Source: Gammaproteobacteria bacterium (GTDB lineage: Bacteria; Pseudomonadota; Gammaproteobacteria; UBA9214). Taken from it: a stretch of DNA of 12,692 bases. A program made the translations under genes and the position numbers. Below are positions 7,210-12,692 of this stretch, piece after piece (positions within the stretch are counted from its first letter, which is position 1; each line of letters opens with the position of its first letter). The notes beneath the pieces were generated by a model, which was not told the origin of the DNA, ran no database searches, and saw only the letters and a program-made list of their open reading frames with translations. The stretch lies in contig DAOVVG010000048.1 of assembly GCA_030632175.1 (NCBI GenBank), positions 1-12,692 on the forward strand, written 5' to 3'.

Positions 7210-7569
7210 ATGCCAAGAGTAAAGCGCGGAGTCACCGCACACGCCAGACACAAGAAGGTTCTGGGTAAAGCGAAAGGTTATTATGGCGCACGTAGCAAGA
7301 TTTACCGTGTCGCCAAACAAGCTGTCATCAAGGCGGGTCAGTATGCCTATCGTGACCGTCGTCAACGCAAGCGCCAGTTTCGTACACTGTGGATTGCACG
7401 CATAAATGCGGCTGCACGTGAAAACGGTCTGTCATACAGTCGCCTGATCGATGGGCTGAACAAGGCCAATGTTGAAGTCGACAGAAAAGTACTCGCTGAC
7501 CTGGCTGTTTTTGATGCGGCAGGTTTTAGTGCATTGGCAGAAAAAGCCAAAGGCGGATTATCGGCATAG
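7210..7569 (+). CDS. rplT: 50S ribosomal protein L20
   Basis: The 119-residue protein has the basic N-terminal extension (MPRVKRGVTAHARHKKVL) and the globular domain with RDRRQRKRQFRTLWI and INAAARENGLSYS, all typical of L20. L20 binds 23S rRNA early in 50S assembly and acts as the translational repressor of the rpmI-rplT message in E. coli. A GAGG (7197-7200) lies 9 nt before the ATG. It is the last gene before the strong terminator at 7595-7630. Confidence 0.98.
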   Translation: MPRVKRGVTAHARHKKVLGKAKGYYGARSKIYRVAKQAVIKAGQYAYRDRRQRKRQFRTLWIARINAAARENGLSYSRLIDGLNKANVEVDRKVLADLAVFDAAGFSALAEKAKGGLSA

Positions 7570-7594
7570 CCCCTTTACTGCCGCAGCGAAATTC

Positions 7595-7630
7595 AAAAAA
7601 GGGGAAAGGGTAAAACCTTTCCCCTTTTTT
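7595..7630 (+). terminator. rho-independent terminator of the thrS-infC-rpmI-rplT unit
   Basis: A perfect 15-bp stem (7595-7609 with 7616-7630) encloses the 6-nt loop GTAAAA. The stem core is GGGGAAAGG/CCTTTCCCC, flanked by A6 and T6 tracts. This is a classic intrinsic terminator 25 nt after the rplT stop, and it could work in both directions. pheS therefore probably needs its own promoter or read-through. Confidence 0.92.
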
Positions 7631-7654
7631 GTTATTCAGAAAGCTGAAAAGACT

Positions 7655-7756
7655 ATCCCCTCTCCCTTTGGGAGAGGCCAGGGAGAGGGAAAATTCAAGG
7701 CATGAAGTCTTTTATTTGATCCCCTCTCCCTAACCCTCCCCCTGAGGGGAGGGGAC
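7655..7756. repeat. palindromic ~103-bp element, copy 1, in the pheS leader
   Basis: This 102-nt unit has two C/G-rich modules in inverted relation (about 7657-7690 and 7721-7755) around an A/T-rich core of about 30 nt. Module 1 folds as CCCTCTCCC-TTT-GGGAGAGG. Module 2 folds as CCCTCCCC-CTGA-GGGGAGGG. Compared with copy 2 (8838-8942) there are two substitutions and three single-G gaps. It resembles small non-autonomous palindromic repeats (MITE- or REP-like). No transposase and no clear target duplication are visible. It ends 4 nt before the ATG at 7761 and 25 nt before the preferred pheS start. Confidence 0.88.
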
Positions 7757-7766
7757 AATAATGCAC

Positions 7767-7772
7767 AGGGAG
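7767..7772 (+). promoter_or_regulatory. Shine-Dalgarno supporting the TTG start of pheS
   Basis: AGGGAG lies 9 nt before TTG 7782. The competing ATG at 7761 would have to use the GGGGA at the edge of the palindromic element (7751-7755). Confidence 0.5.
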
Positions 7773-7781
7773 AACTGTCAG

Positions 7782-8801
7782 TTGAGTAGTCTGGACGAAC
7801 TTGAGCAAGAAGCACTGCAGGCAGTAGCCAGTGCAGCAGATGCTGCTGCGCTTGATAGAGTGCGTGTGCACTACCTGGGCAAGAAGGGCTTGCTTACACA
7901 GCAGCTGAAACAGCTGGGGAAATTGCCGGCAGATGAACGACCTGTCGCCGGGCAGGAAATTAATCGCATTAAGCAGCTGATTCAGGAAAACATCAATACG
8001 CATGGCGAGACCTTGCAGTGCGCAGCGCTTGATGCGCAACTGGCCGGCGAAAAGATTGATGTAACCTTGCCAGGCCGCGGTCAGTTGAAGGGGGGATTGC
8101 ACCCGGTTACGCGGACTACGCGTCGTATTGAGCAGCTGTTTTTGCCGCTTGGGTTTACTGTGGAGGAAGGTCCGGAAATTGAGGACGATCATCATAATTT
8201 CGGCGCGCTGAATATCCCGGATCATCATCCTGCGCGTGCCATGCACGACACTTTCTACATTGATGCGCAGACTCTGCTGCGTACTCACACATCACCTGTA
8301 CAGGTCAGGGTTATGGAGCAACGTGATCCGCCATTGCGGATTATTGCCCCCGGCCGTGTTTACCGGTGTGACTCTGACCTGACGCATACGCCCATGTTTC
8401 ACCAGGTGGAGGGTTTGCTGGTTGATGAACATGCCAGCTTTGCCAGTCTGAAGGGGCTGATTGATGAATTTCTGCGTGCCTTTTTCGAGCAGGAAGATTT
8501 GGCCGTGCGTTTCAGACCGTCCTATTTCCCGTTTACCGAACCATCAGCCGAGGTTGATATCCAGTGTGTGATGTGTGCCGGTGATGGCTGCCGTGTATGC
8601 AGCCATACAGGCTGGCTGGAGGTGCTGGGTTGCGGCATGGTGCATCCAAACGTTTTCGAACAGGTTGGAATAGATAATGAACGCTTCACCGGTTTCGCAT
8701 TTGGTATGGGTGTTGAACGGCTGGCAATGCTGCGTTATGGCGTGAATGATTTACGCCTGTTTTTTGAAAACGACATGAATTTTCTGACGCAGTTTAATTG
8801 A
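7782..8801 (+). CDS. pheS: phenylalanine--tRNA ligase subunit alpha
   Basis: PheS is the catalytic subunit of the cytosolic alpha2-beta2 PheRS. From the TTG it has 339 residues: an N-terminal coiled-coil tRNA-binding arm (about 1-85), RTHTSPVQ (167-174), motif 2 (about 187-212, with FHQVEGLL) and motif 3 GMGVERLAM (308-316). Four cysteines in CVMC...GCRVC (262, 265, 270, 273) form a zinc-knuckle-like insert that many bacterial PheS have and E. coli lacks. The TTG aligns with the E. coli start (M.SHLAEL against M.SSLDEL) and has AGGGAG 9 nt upstream. An in-frame ATG at 7761 would add seven residues and is the main alternative. E. coli has a pheM attenuator upstream; here that place holds the palindromic element and no Phe-rich leader. 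Confidence 0.95.
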   Translation: MSSLDELEQEALQAVASAADAAALDRVRVHYLGKKGLLTQQLKQLGKLPADERPVAGQEINRIKQLIQENINTHGETLQCAALDAQLAGEKIDVTLPGRGQLKGGLHPVTRTTRRIEQLFLPLGFTVEEGPEIEDDHHNFGALNIPDHHPARAMHDTFYIDAQTLLRTHTSPVQVRVMEQRDPPLRIIAPGRVYRCDSDLTHTPMFHQVEGLLVDEHASFASLKGLIDEFLRAFFEQEDLAVRFRPSYFPFTEPSAEVDIQCVMCAGDGCRVCSHTGWLEVLGCGMVHPNVFEQVGIDNERFTGFAFGMGVERLAMLRYGVNDLRLFFENDMNFLTQFN

Positions 8802-8837
8802 GTTGGTTTAGCCGGTATTAAGGTATTTGAAAATTGC

Positions 8838-8942
8838 ATCCCCTCTCCCTTCGGGAGAGGGCCAGGGAGAGGGGAAAATTTAAGGCATGAAGTCTTTTAT
8901 TTGATCCCCTCTCCCTAACCCTCCCCCTGAGGGGGAGGGGAC
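8838..8942. repeat. palindromic ~103-bp element, copy 2, between pheS and pheT
   Basis: This 105-nt unit is about 95% identical to copy 1 and in the same orientation. Module 1 folds as CCCTCTCCC-TTC-GGGAGAGGG and module 2 (8906-8940) as CCCTCCCCC-TGA-GGGGGAGGG, both 9-bp stems. The A/T-rich core is identical except for one base at its left edge. It widens the pheS-pheT gap to 168 nt, whereas these genes are usually almost adjacent, and it ends 27 nt before the pheT ATG. Neither hairpin is followed by a T-run, so they are not typical terminators. Confidence 0.88.
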
Positions 8943-8969
8943 TACAGGTTTAAATGGTTTTGGGAATTT

Positions 8970-11351
8970 ATGAAATTCAGTGAAAAATGGCTACGTGAGT
9001 GGGTTAACCCGGCAGTTTCTACCGAGGAACTGGTGGAACAGCTGACCATGGCGGGACTTGAGGTCGACTCTGTTGAGCCGGCGGGTGCTGGTCTGGAGAG
9101 TTTGCTGGTCGGCGAAGTGGTCTCTGTCGACAAGCATCCGGATGCTGACAAACTGAGAGTCTGTCAGGTGCATGCAGGGCAGGAACAGCCCTTGCAGATT
9201 GTTTGTGGGGCGCCCAATGTCAGTGTCGGCGGAAAATATCCGCTGGCGCCGGTCGGTGGGTGTCTGCCCGGCGGTATAAAAATCAAGAAAAGCAAGTTGC
9301 GCGGTATCGAGTCACAGGGAATGCTGTGCTCGGCGCAGGAACTGGGACTTGGCGAAGACCATGATGGCCTGATGGTATTGCCGGTAGAGGCTGAAGCAGG
9401 GCAGACCTTGCAGGATCTCCTTGGGCTGGATGACAACATTATCGAGCTGGATCTTACACCCAACCGGGGTGACTGCCTGGGAATAGAGGGCATTGCGCGT
9501 GAGGTTGGAACGCTGTTGCGCAGTGCTGTCACCACTGTCGCAACTTCACCGGTTGTGGCGACCATTGATGATCAGTTGGGTATCGACATACAGGCCCCCG
9601 AAGCCTGCCCGCAATATCTGGGGCGCGTGATTCGCGGGATTGATGTAAACGCACGCACACCGTTGTGGATGCAGGAACGTTTGCGGCGCAGTGGTATACG
9701 CAGTCTTGGCGCGGTTGTGGATGTTACCAACTACGTATTGCTGGAACTGGGGCAGCCGATGCATGCCTTTGATCTGGCGCGGCTGTCCGGTGGGGTGCGG
9801 GTGCGTTACGCAGGCAAGGGTGAAGAATTAACCTTGCTTGATGAGCGTACCGTTGCCCTGGATGCTGATACGGTGGTCATTGCAGATCACGACAAACCGC
9901 TGGCGATAGCCGGTGTAATGGGTGGTGTCGATTCCGGAGTGCAGGAAGATACCAGGGACCTGTTCCTTGAGTGCGCCTTTTTCCCACCGGAAATGATTGC
10001 CGGCCGTGCCCGCACCTATGGTATGCACACCGAATCGGCACATCGGTTTGAGCGTGGCGTGGATCCGGGGTTACAACGGCGTGCGATTGAACGTGCAACG
10101 GAATTGCTGATCGGGATTACCGGTGGCGAGGCGGGGCCGGTTAGTACGGTTATGTCCAGTGAACATTTGCCGGCAACTAATCCGGTTGTGTTGCGCAAGG
10201 CACGTATACAGCGTGTGCTGGGTATGTTGCCTGATGATGGTGAAGTCGCTGATATTCTTGATCGGCTCGGAATGGCAGTTACAGAACAGCATGATGGCTG
10301 GCTGGTACAGCCGCCGGGTTTTCGGTTTGATATCAAGATCGAGGCAGATCTGATTGAGGAAATAGGGAGGATATATGGTTACAACCGCCTCCCCAGTGTT
10401 TCCCTGCTGGGAGCAATGGAAGTGCAGGCTGTTACGGAAACCGATATTCCCCTGATAGAGTTTTGTAATGTTCTGGTTGCGCGTGGTTATCAGGAAGCGG
10501 TTACCTACAGTTTTATTGACGAGGTCATGCAGGCGCAAATCAATCCCGGCATGGTGCCGGTGCGGCTGGCTAACCCGATATCATCCGAGATGGCGGAAAT
10601 GCGTACCAGCCTCTGGCCAGGGTTGTTGAAAGCGGTTCAACATAATGTGCACAGGCAGAAATCACGGCTGCGTTTCTTTGAGCATGGACTCAGATTTTAT
10701 TTGCAGGATGACGGCGTCATTTATCAGGATGTGATGCTTGCCGGCGTGATCAGCGGGTCACGATTGCCGGAAGGCTGGGATGGTAAGGAAGAGCCCGTCG
10801 ATTTTTATGATTTAAAGAATGATGTGGAAACCTTGCTGCAGCTTACCGGTGATCCGGACCGGTTCACTTTTACCGGTAGTGAACACACTGCATTGCACCC
10901 GGGTCAGAGCGCTGCTATCCAGTGCGCCGGCAGAACCATAGGGTGGATGGGGCGCATACATCCTTCGCTTGCCAGAACCTGTGATTTGGCTGCAGATACT
11001 TGCCTGTTTGAACTTGAGTATAAATCTGTTAATGCTTCGCAACTAACAGAATTTCAGTCAATTTCTCGTTATCCATCGATACGTCGCGACCTGGCGGTGG
11101 TGGTGGATGCTGACCTTCAGGCAGGCGCGTTAAAGGCGGCCGTCAGAGAGGTTGCCGGGGATTTGTTGCAGGAGATACTGGTTTTCGACGTTTATCAGGG
11201 GAAAGGCATAGAAACAGGGCGAAAAAGCATCGCCTTTGGCTTGATACTACAGGATAATTCGCGCACACTAACAGAGCAGGATATTGAGGCGGTCGTCGTA
11301 AAAGTGACGGACCAGCTTGGGGAGAAATTCGGGGCAACACTAAGAGATTAG
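8970..11351 (+). CDS. pheT: phenylalanine--tRNA ligase subunit beta
   Basis: PheT (793 residues, normal length) is the tRNA-binding and editing subunit of PheRS. It has an N-terminal EMAP/OB tRNA-binding domain (about 40-150, with HPDADKLRVC and GIESQGMLCS), the B3/4 editing region (HRFERGVDP near 357-365), B5 (about 400-475), a core related to the synthetase fold, and a C-terminal FDX-ACB anticodon-binding domain (about 695-792, SRYPSIRRDLAVVVD). The start gives the family-typical MKFSEKWLREWV, with GGGA 4 nt upstream, a rather short spacing. It is separated from pheS by the second palindromic element and followed after 4 nt by ihfA, so pheT and ihfA are probably cotranscribed. Confidence 0.98.
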   Translation: MKFSEKWLREWVNPAVSTEELVEQLTMAGLEVDSVEPAGAGLESLLVGEVVSVDKHPDADKLRVCQVHAGQEQPLQIVCGAPNVSVGGKYPLAPVGGCLPGGIKIKKSKLRGIESQGMLCSAQELGLGEDHDGLMVLPVEAEAGQTLQDLLGLDDNIIELDLTPNRGDCLGIEGIAREVGTLLRSAVTTVATSPVVATIDDQLGIDIQAPEACPQYLGRVIRGIDVNARTPLWMQERLRRSGIRSLGAVVDVTNYVLLELGQPMHAFDLARLSGGVRVRYAGKGEELTLLDERTVALDADTVVIADHDKPLAIAGVMGGVDSGVQEDTRDLFLECAFFPPEMIAGRARTYGMHTESAHRFERGVDPGLQRRAIERATELLIGITGGEAGPVSTVMSSEHLPATNPVVLRKARIQRVLGMLPDDGEVADILDRLGMAVTEQHDGWLVQPPGFRFDIKIEADLIEEIGRIYGYNRLPSVSLLGAMEVQAVTETDIPLIEFCNVLVARGYQEAVTYSFIDEVMQAQINPGMVPVRLANPISSEMAEMRTSLWPGLLKAVQHNVHRQKSRLRFFEHGLRFYLQDDGVIYQDVMLAGVISGSRLPEGWDGKEEPVDFYDLKNDVETLLQLTGDPDRFTFTGSEHTALHPGQSAAIQCAGRTIGWMGRIHPSLARTCDLAADTCLFELEYKSVNASQLTEFQSISRYPSIRRDLAVVVDADLQAGALKAAVREVAGDLLQEILVFDVYQGKGIETGRKSIAFGLILQDNSRTLTEQDIEAVVVKVTDQLGEKFGATLRD

Positions 11352-11355
11352 TACT

Positions 11356-11655
11356 ATGGCACTGACAAAAGCCGATATGGCAGAAAGGCTGTTTGAAGAA
11401 CTGGGATTAAATAAACGCGAAGCCAAGGAACTGGTTGAGCTCTTCTTCGAGGAAATCCGGGTAGCGCTTGAAAACGGACGTCAGGTGAAACTGTCCGGCT
11501 TCGGAAATTTCGATCTCCGCGAGAAAAATGAGCGTCCGGGGCGCAACCCGAAAACGGGTGAAGAAATACCGATATCAGCGCGCCGTGTAGTTACCTTCCG
11601 CTCGGGACAAAAACTCAAAGCGAGGGTAGAGGCATATGCTGGAAGCGAGCAATAA
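11356..11655 (+). CDS. ihfA: integration host factor subunit alpha
   Basis: This 99-residue DNABII protein is nearly colinear with E. coli IHF-alpha (MALTKADMAERLF, KELVELFFEEIR, KLSGFGNFDLR, ARRVVTFRSGQKLK). The beta-arm GRNPKTGEEIPI carries Pro65, the residue that intercalates in DNA to make the sharp bend. With IHF-beta, not in this window, it shapes the nucleoid and assists recombination, replication and sigma54 promoters. It begins 4 nt after pheT and its last 20 nt overlap the next gene. The pheT-ihfA neighbourhood is the standard gammaproteobacterial arrangement. No strong Shine-Dalgarno precedes it, which suggests coupling to pheT translation. Confidence 0.97.
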   Translation: MALTKADMAERLFEELGLNKREAKELVELFFEEIRVALENGRQVKLSGFGNFDLREKNERPGRNPKTGEEIPISARRVVTFRSGQKLKARVEAYAGSEQ

Positions 11656-11992
11656 CAACGAACTTCCAACAATTCCCGGCAAGCGTTATTTCACCATCGG
11701 TGAGGTGAGTGAACTTTGTGGTGTCAAACCACATGTGTTGCGTTACTGGGAGCAGGAGTTTCCACAATTAAAACCGGTAAAGCGTCGCGGTAACAGGCGT
11801 TACTATCAACGACAGGATGTGTTGATGATCCGGCAGATCAGAAGTCTGCTGTATGAGCAGGGTTTCACGATTGGTGGTGCTCGCCAGAAAATGTCTGGCG
11901 AAGATGCCAGGGAAGACATTACCCAGAGTCAGCAGATAGTGCACCAGGTTCGTATTGAACTTGAAGATGTACTGCAATTGCTGAAACGCTAA
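11636..11992 (+). CDS. MerR-family transcriptional regulator
   Basis: This 118-residue protein has an N-terminal MerR-type winged helix-turn-helix (about 19-62: YFTIGEVSELCGVKPHVLRYWEQEFP, shown here only by its key residues Y18, R36-Y37-W38 and the wing R50-R51-G52-N53-R54-R55-Y56-Y57). A short helical C-terminus (about 95-118) probably serves as the dimerisation coil. There is no cysteine-based metal site or long effector domain. A gene of this kind regularly follows ihfA in gammaproteobacteria; its target is not known to me. AGAGG (11628-11632) lies just before the ATG, inside ihfA, and the 20-nt overlap implies translational coupling. Confidence 0.92.
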   Translation: MLEASNNNELPTIPGKRYFTIGEVSELCGVKPHVLRYWEQEFPQLKPVKRRGNRRYYQRQDVLMIRQIRSLLYEQGFTIGGARQKMSGEDAREDITQSQQIVHQVRIELEDVLQLLKR

Positions 11993-12016
11993 TCCGCAAC
12001 ACCCGGGTTATTGCGA

Positions 12017-12022
12017 TATAAT
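12017..12022 (+). promoter_or_regulatory. -10 box of tRNA-Pro
   Basis: A perfect TATAAT lies 14 nt before the tRNA, so transcription would begin near 12030. No good -35 hexamer is seen at 16-18 nt upstream (around 11993-12000). The site may depend on the -10 box or on an activator, or the tRNA may also be reached by read-through from the MerR-like gene. Confidence 0.5.
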
Positions 12023-12036
12023 CCAGATCTCTTTTT

Positions 12037-12113
<77 letters not shown>

Positions 12114-12478
12114 TTTTGGAATATTCGTTTTTTGTCTGTTCGTTTTTCTTGATGTAATGTTAATTCGATATTTCATATATGCATGGCAGGAAAGAATTTT
12201 CCTGTCTCAGTCTGTTCTGTGTCGTTCCTGTTACTAGAAAGCACCAATTTCTGTGTTCTGCTTTTTATGCTTTATCACAGCAGTTCTCTGACCCGCTGTA
12301 CGTATTGTGTGCGTGCATTATCCGTGTCTCTTGAAGCCATCAGTCGGCATCTTTTTGCGTGGGGCGTGACGCATGTTGTTCCGGAAGACAAGAAAACAGG
12401 CATATAACCCGCACTCTTAATGTTTACATAAGGTTGCTGCGCGACAATGGTAGCAGTTAAATTTGCGGGTGCTATTAA
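12114..12478. other. 365-bp stretch without a convincing gene
   Basis: The stretch starts with T-rich sequence just after tRNA-Pro (runs near 12128-12133 and 12143-12147), which could help end tRNA transcription. A 9-bp hairpin follows at 12185-12206 (GGCAGGAAA, loop GAAT, TTTCCTGTC with one G-T pair), without a T-run after it. An open frame of 74 codons (12183-12407) has no ribosome-binding site and no family features I recognise. A TATAAC at 12403-12408 could be part of a promoter for the next gene, but no matching -35 is seen. I find no att-like repeat of the tRNA 3' end. Confidence 0.6.
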
Positions 12479-12692
12479 ATGCTTAATGAAAACATAGGGT
12501 TACAGGCTAAACTGGTGCGCAGGCCGACGCGACGGGATGTTAATCTCGAATTGTCACTGGTGGACCTAGTGCATCCCCGGCGTCAGGATACAGAAGTCTT
12601 TGTACGGGATGTGTTTTTTAAGGCATACCGTGCAAGGCTGGATACATTCTATCCTTTGCTGGTGAGCATCAATTACCCGGATGGTGAGTATG
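12479..12692 (+). CDS. N-terminal part of a protein, possibly thermostable hemolysin family (cut by window end)
   Basis: From the ATG at 12479 the frame stays open to the window edge (71 codons and one base). The N-terminus MLNENIGLQAKLVRRPTR is followed by HPRRQDTEVFVRDVFFKAYRA and FYPLLVSINYPDGEY. The order 'R.(D)TE.FV...F...Y.A....FYP.L......G' resembles the start of the thermostable hemolysin family of marine gammaproteobacteria (HP/R..VE.FI...Y...Y.A.l..F.P.ll.l...g). This is pattern memory, not a search, and the diagnostic later part (GYR.A, LFLE.YLd) is outside the window. The Shine-Dalgarno is weak (GGGTG at about 9 nt). Codon use is like its neighbours. Confidence 0.6.
   Translation, partial: MLNENIGLQAKLVRRPTRRDVNLELSLVDLVHPRRQDTEVFVRDVFFKAYRARLDTFYPLLVSINYPDGEY

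Noticed and set aside
7655..8942. The two similar C/G-rich repeats as a CRISPR array or as terminators
   Set aside because: There are only two units 1.2 kb apart with a gene between them and no spacers, and the hairpins have no following T-runs.
12183..12407. 74-codon plus-strand open frame after tRNA-Pro
   Set aside because: There is no Shine-Dalgarno and no recognisable domain, and the composition looks like translated intergenic DNA; kept only as part of the described gap.

Overview
This window looks like a core-genome stretch of a gammaproteobacterium of moderate G+C. The best evidence is the conserved order thrS-infC-rpmI-rplT-pheS-pheT-ihfA-(MerR-like regulator)-tRNA-Pro. The proteins closely resemble E. 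coli and Pseudomonas forms, and GTAG-type REP palindromes are present. A non-enteric lineage of the Chromatiales kind is my inference; nothing here fixes the genus.

Left part, minus strand (4-2073). Reading leftwards there is a class I (Ibeta-like) PLP aminotransferase with a TTG start, a perfect REP inverted pair, an orphan FimT/GspH-type pseudopilin, then tRNA-Asn(GTT) with a near-consensus promoter of its own. uvrB (GTG start) is divergent from the aminotransferase across 76 bp and is followed by a second REP pair.

Middle (4297-7630). tRNA-Val(GAC) sits 69 nt upstream of thrS. thrS, infC, rpmI and rplT are packed closely and end at a strong intrinsic terminator. infC has no ATG, GTG or TTG at its true 5' end. 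It appears to start at ATC, 7 nt after a strong Shine-Dalgarno and 3 nt after the thrS stop. This fits IF3 autoregulation through its own proofreading of start codons.

Right part (7655-11992). pheS and pheT are each preceded by a copy of the same ~103-bp palindromic element (about 95% identical, same orientation). One copy is in the pheS leader and the other opens up the pheS-pheT junction. This is the most unusual structure in the window. ihfA follows pheT by 4 nt and overlaps the MerR-like gene by 20 nt, so these probably form one transcription unit.

End (12017-12692). tRNA-Pro(GGG) has a perfect TATAAT box. After it come ~365 bp without a convincing gene, then the 5' part of a gene cut by the window edge whose N-terminus resembles the thermostable hemolysin family (tentative).

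The genes work mainly in translation: three tRNAs, two aminoacyl-tRNA synthetases, IF3, L35 and L20. Nucleotide excision repair (UvrB) and nucleoid architecture (IHF) are also represented. I see no mobile element with its own enzyme, no CRISPR array and no wholly new protein system. The noteworthy signals are regulatory or repeat-based.
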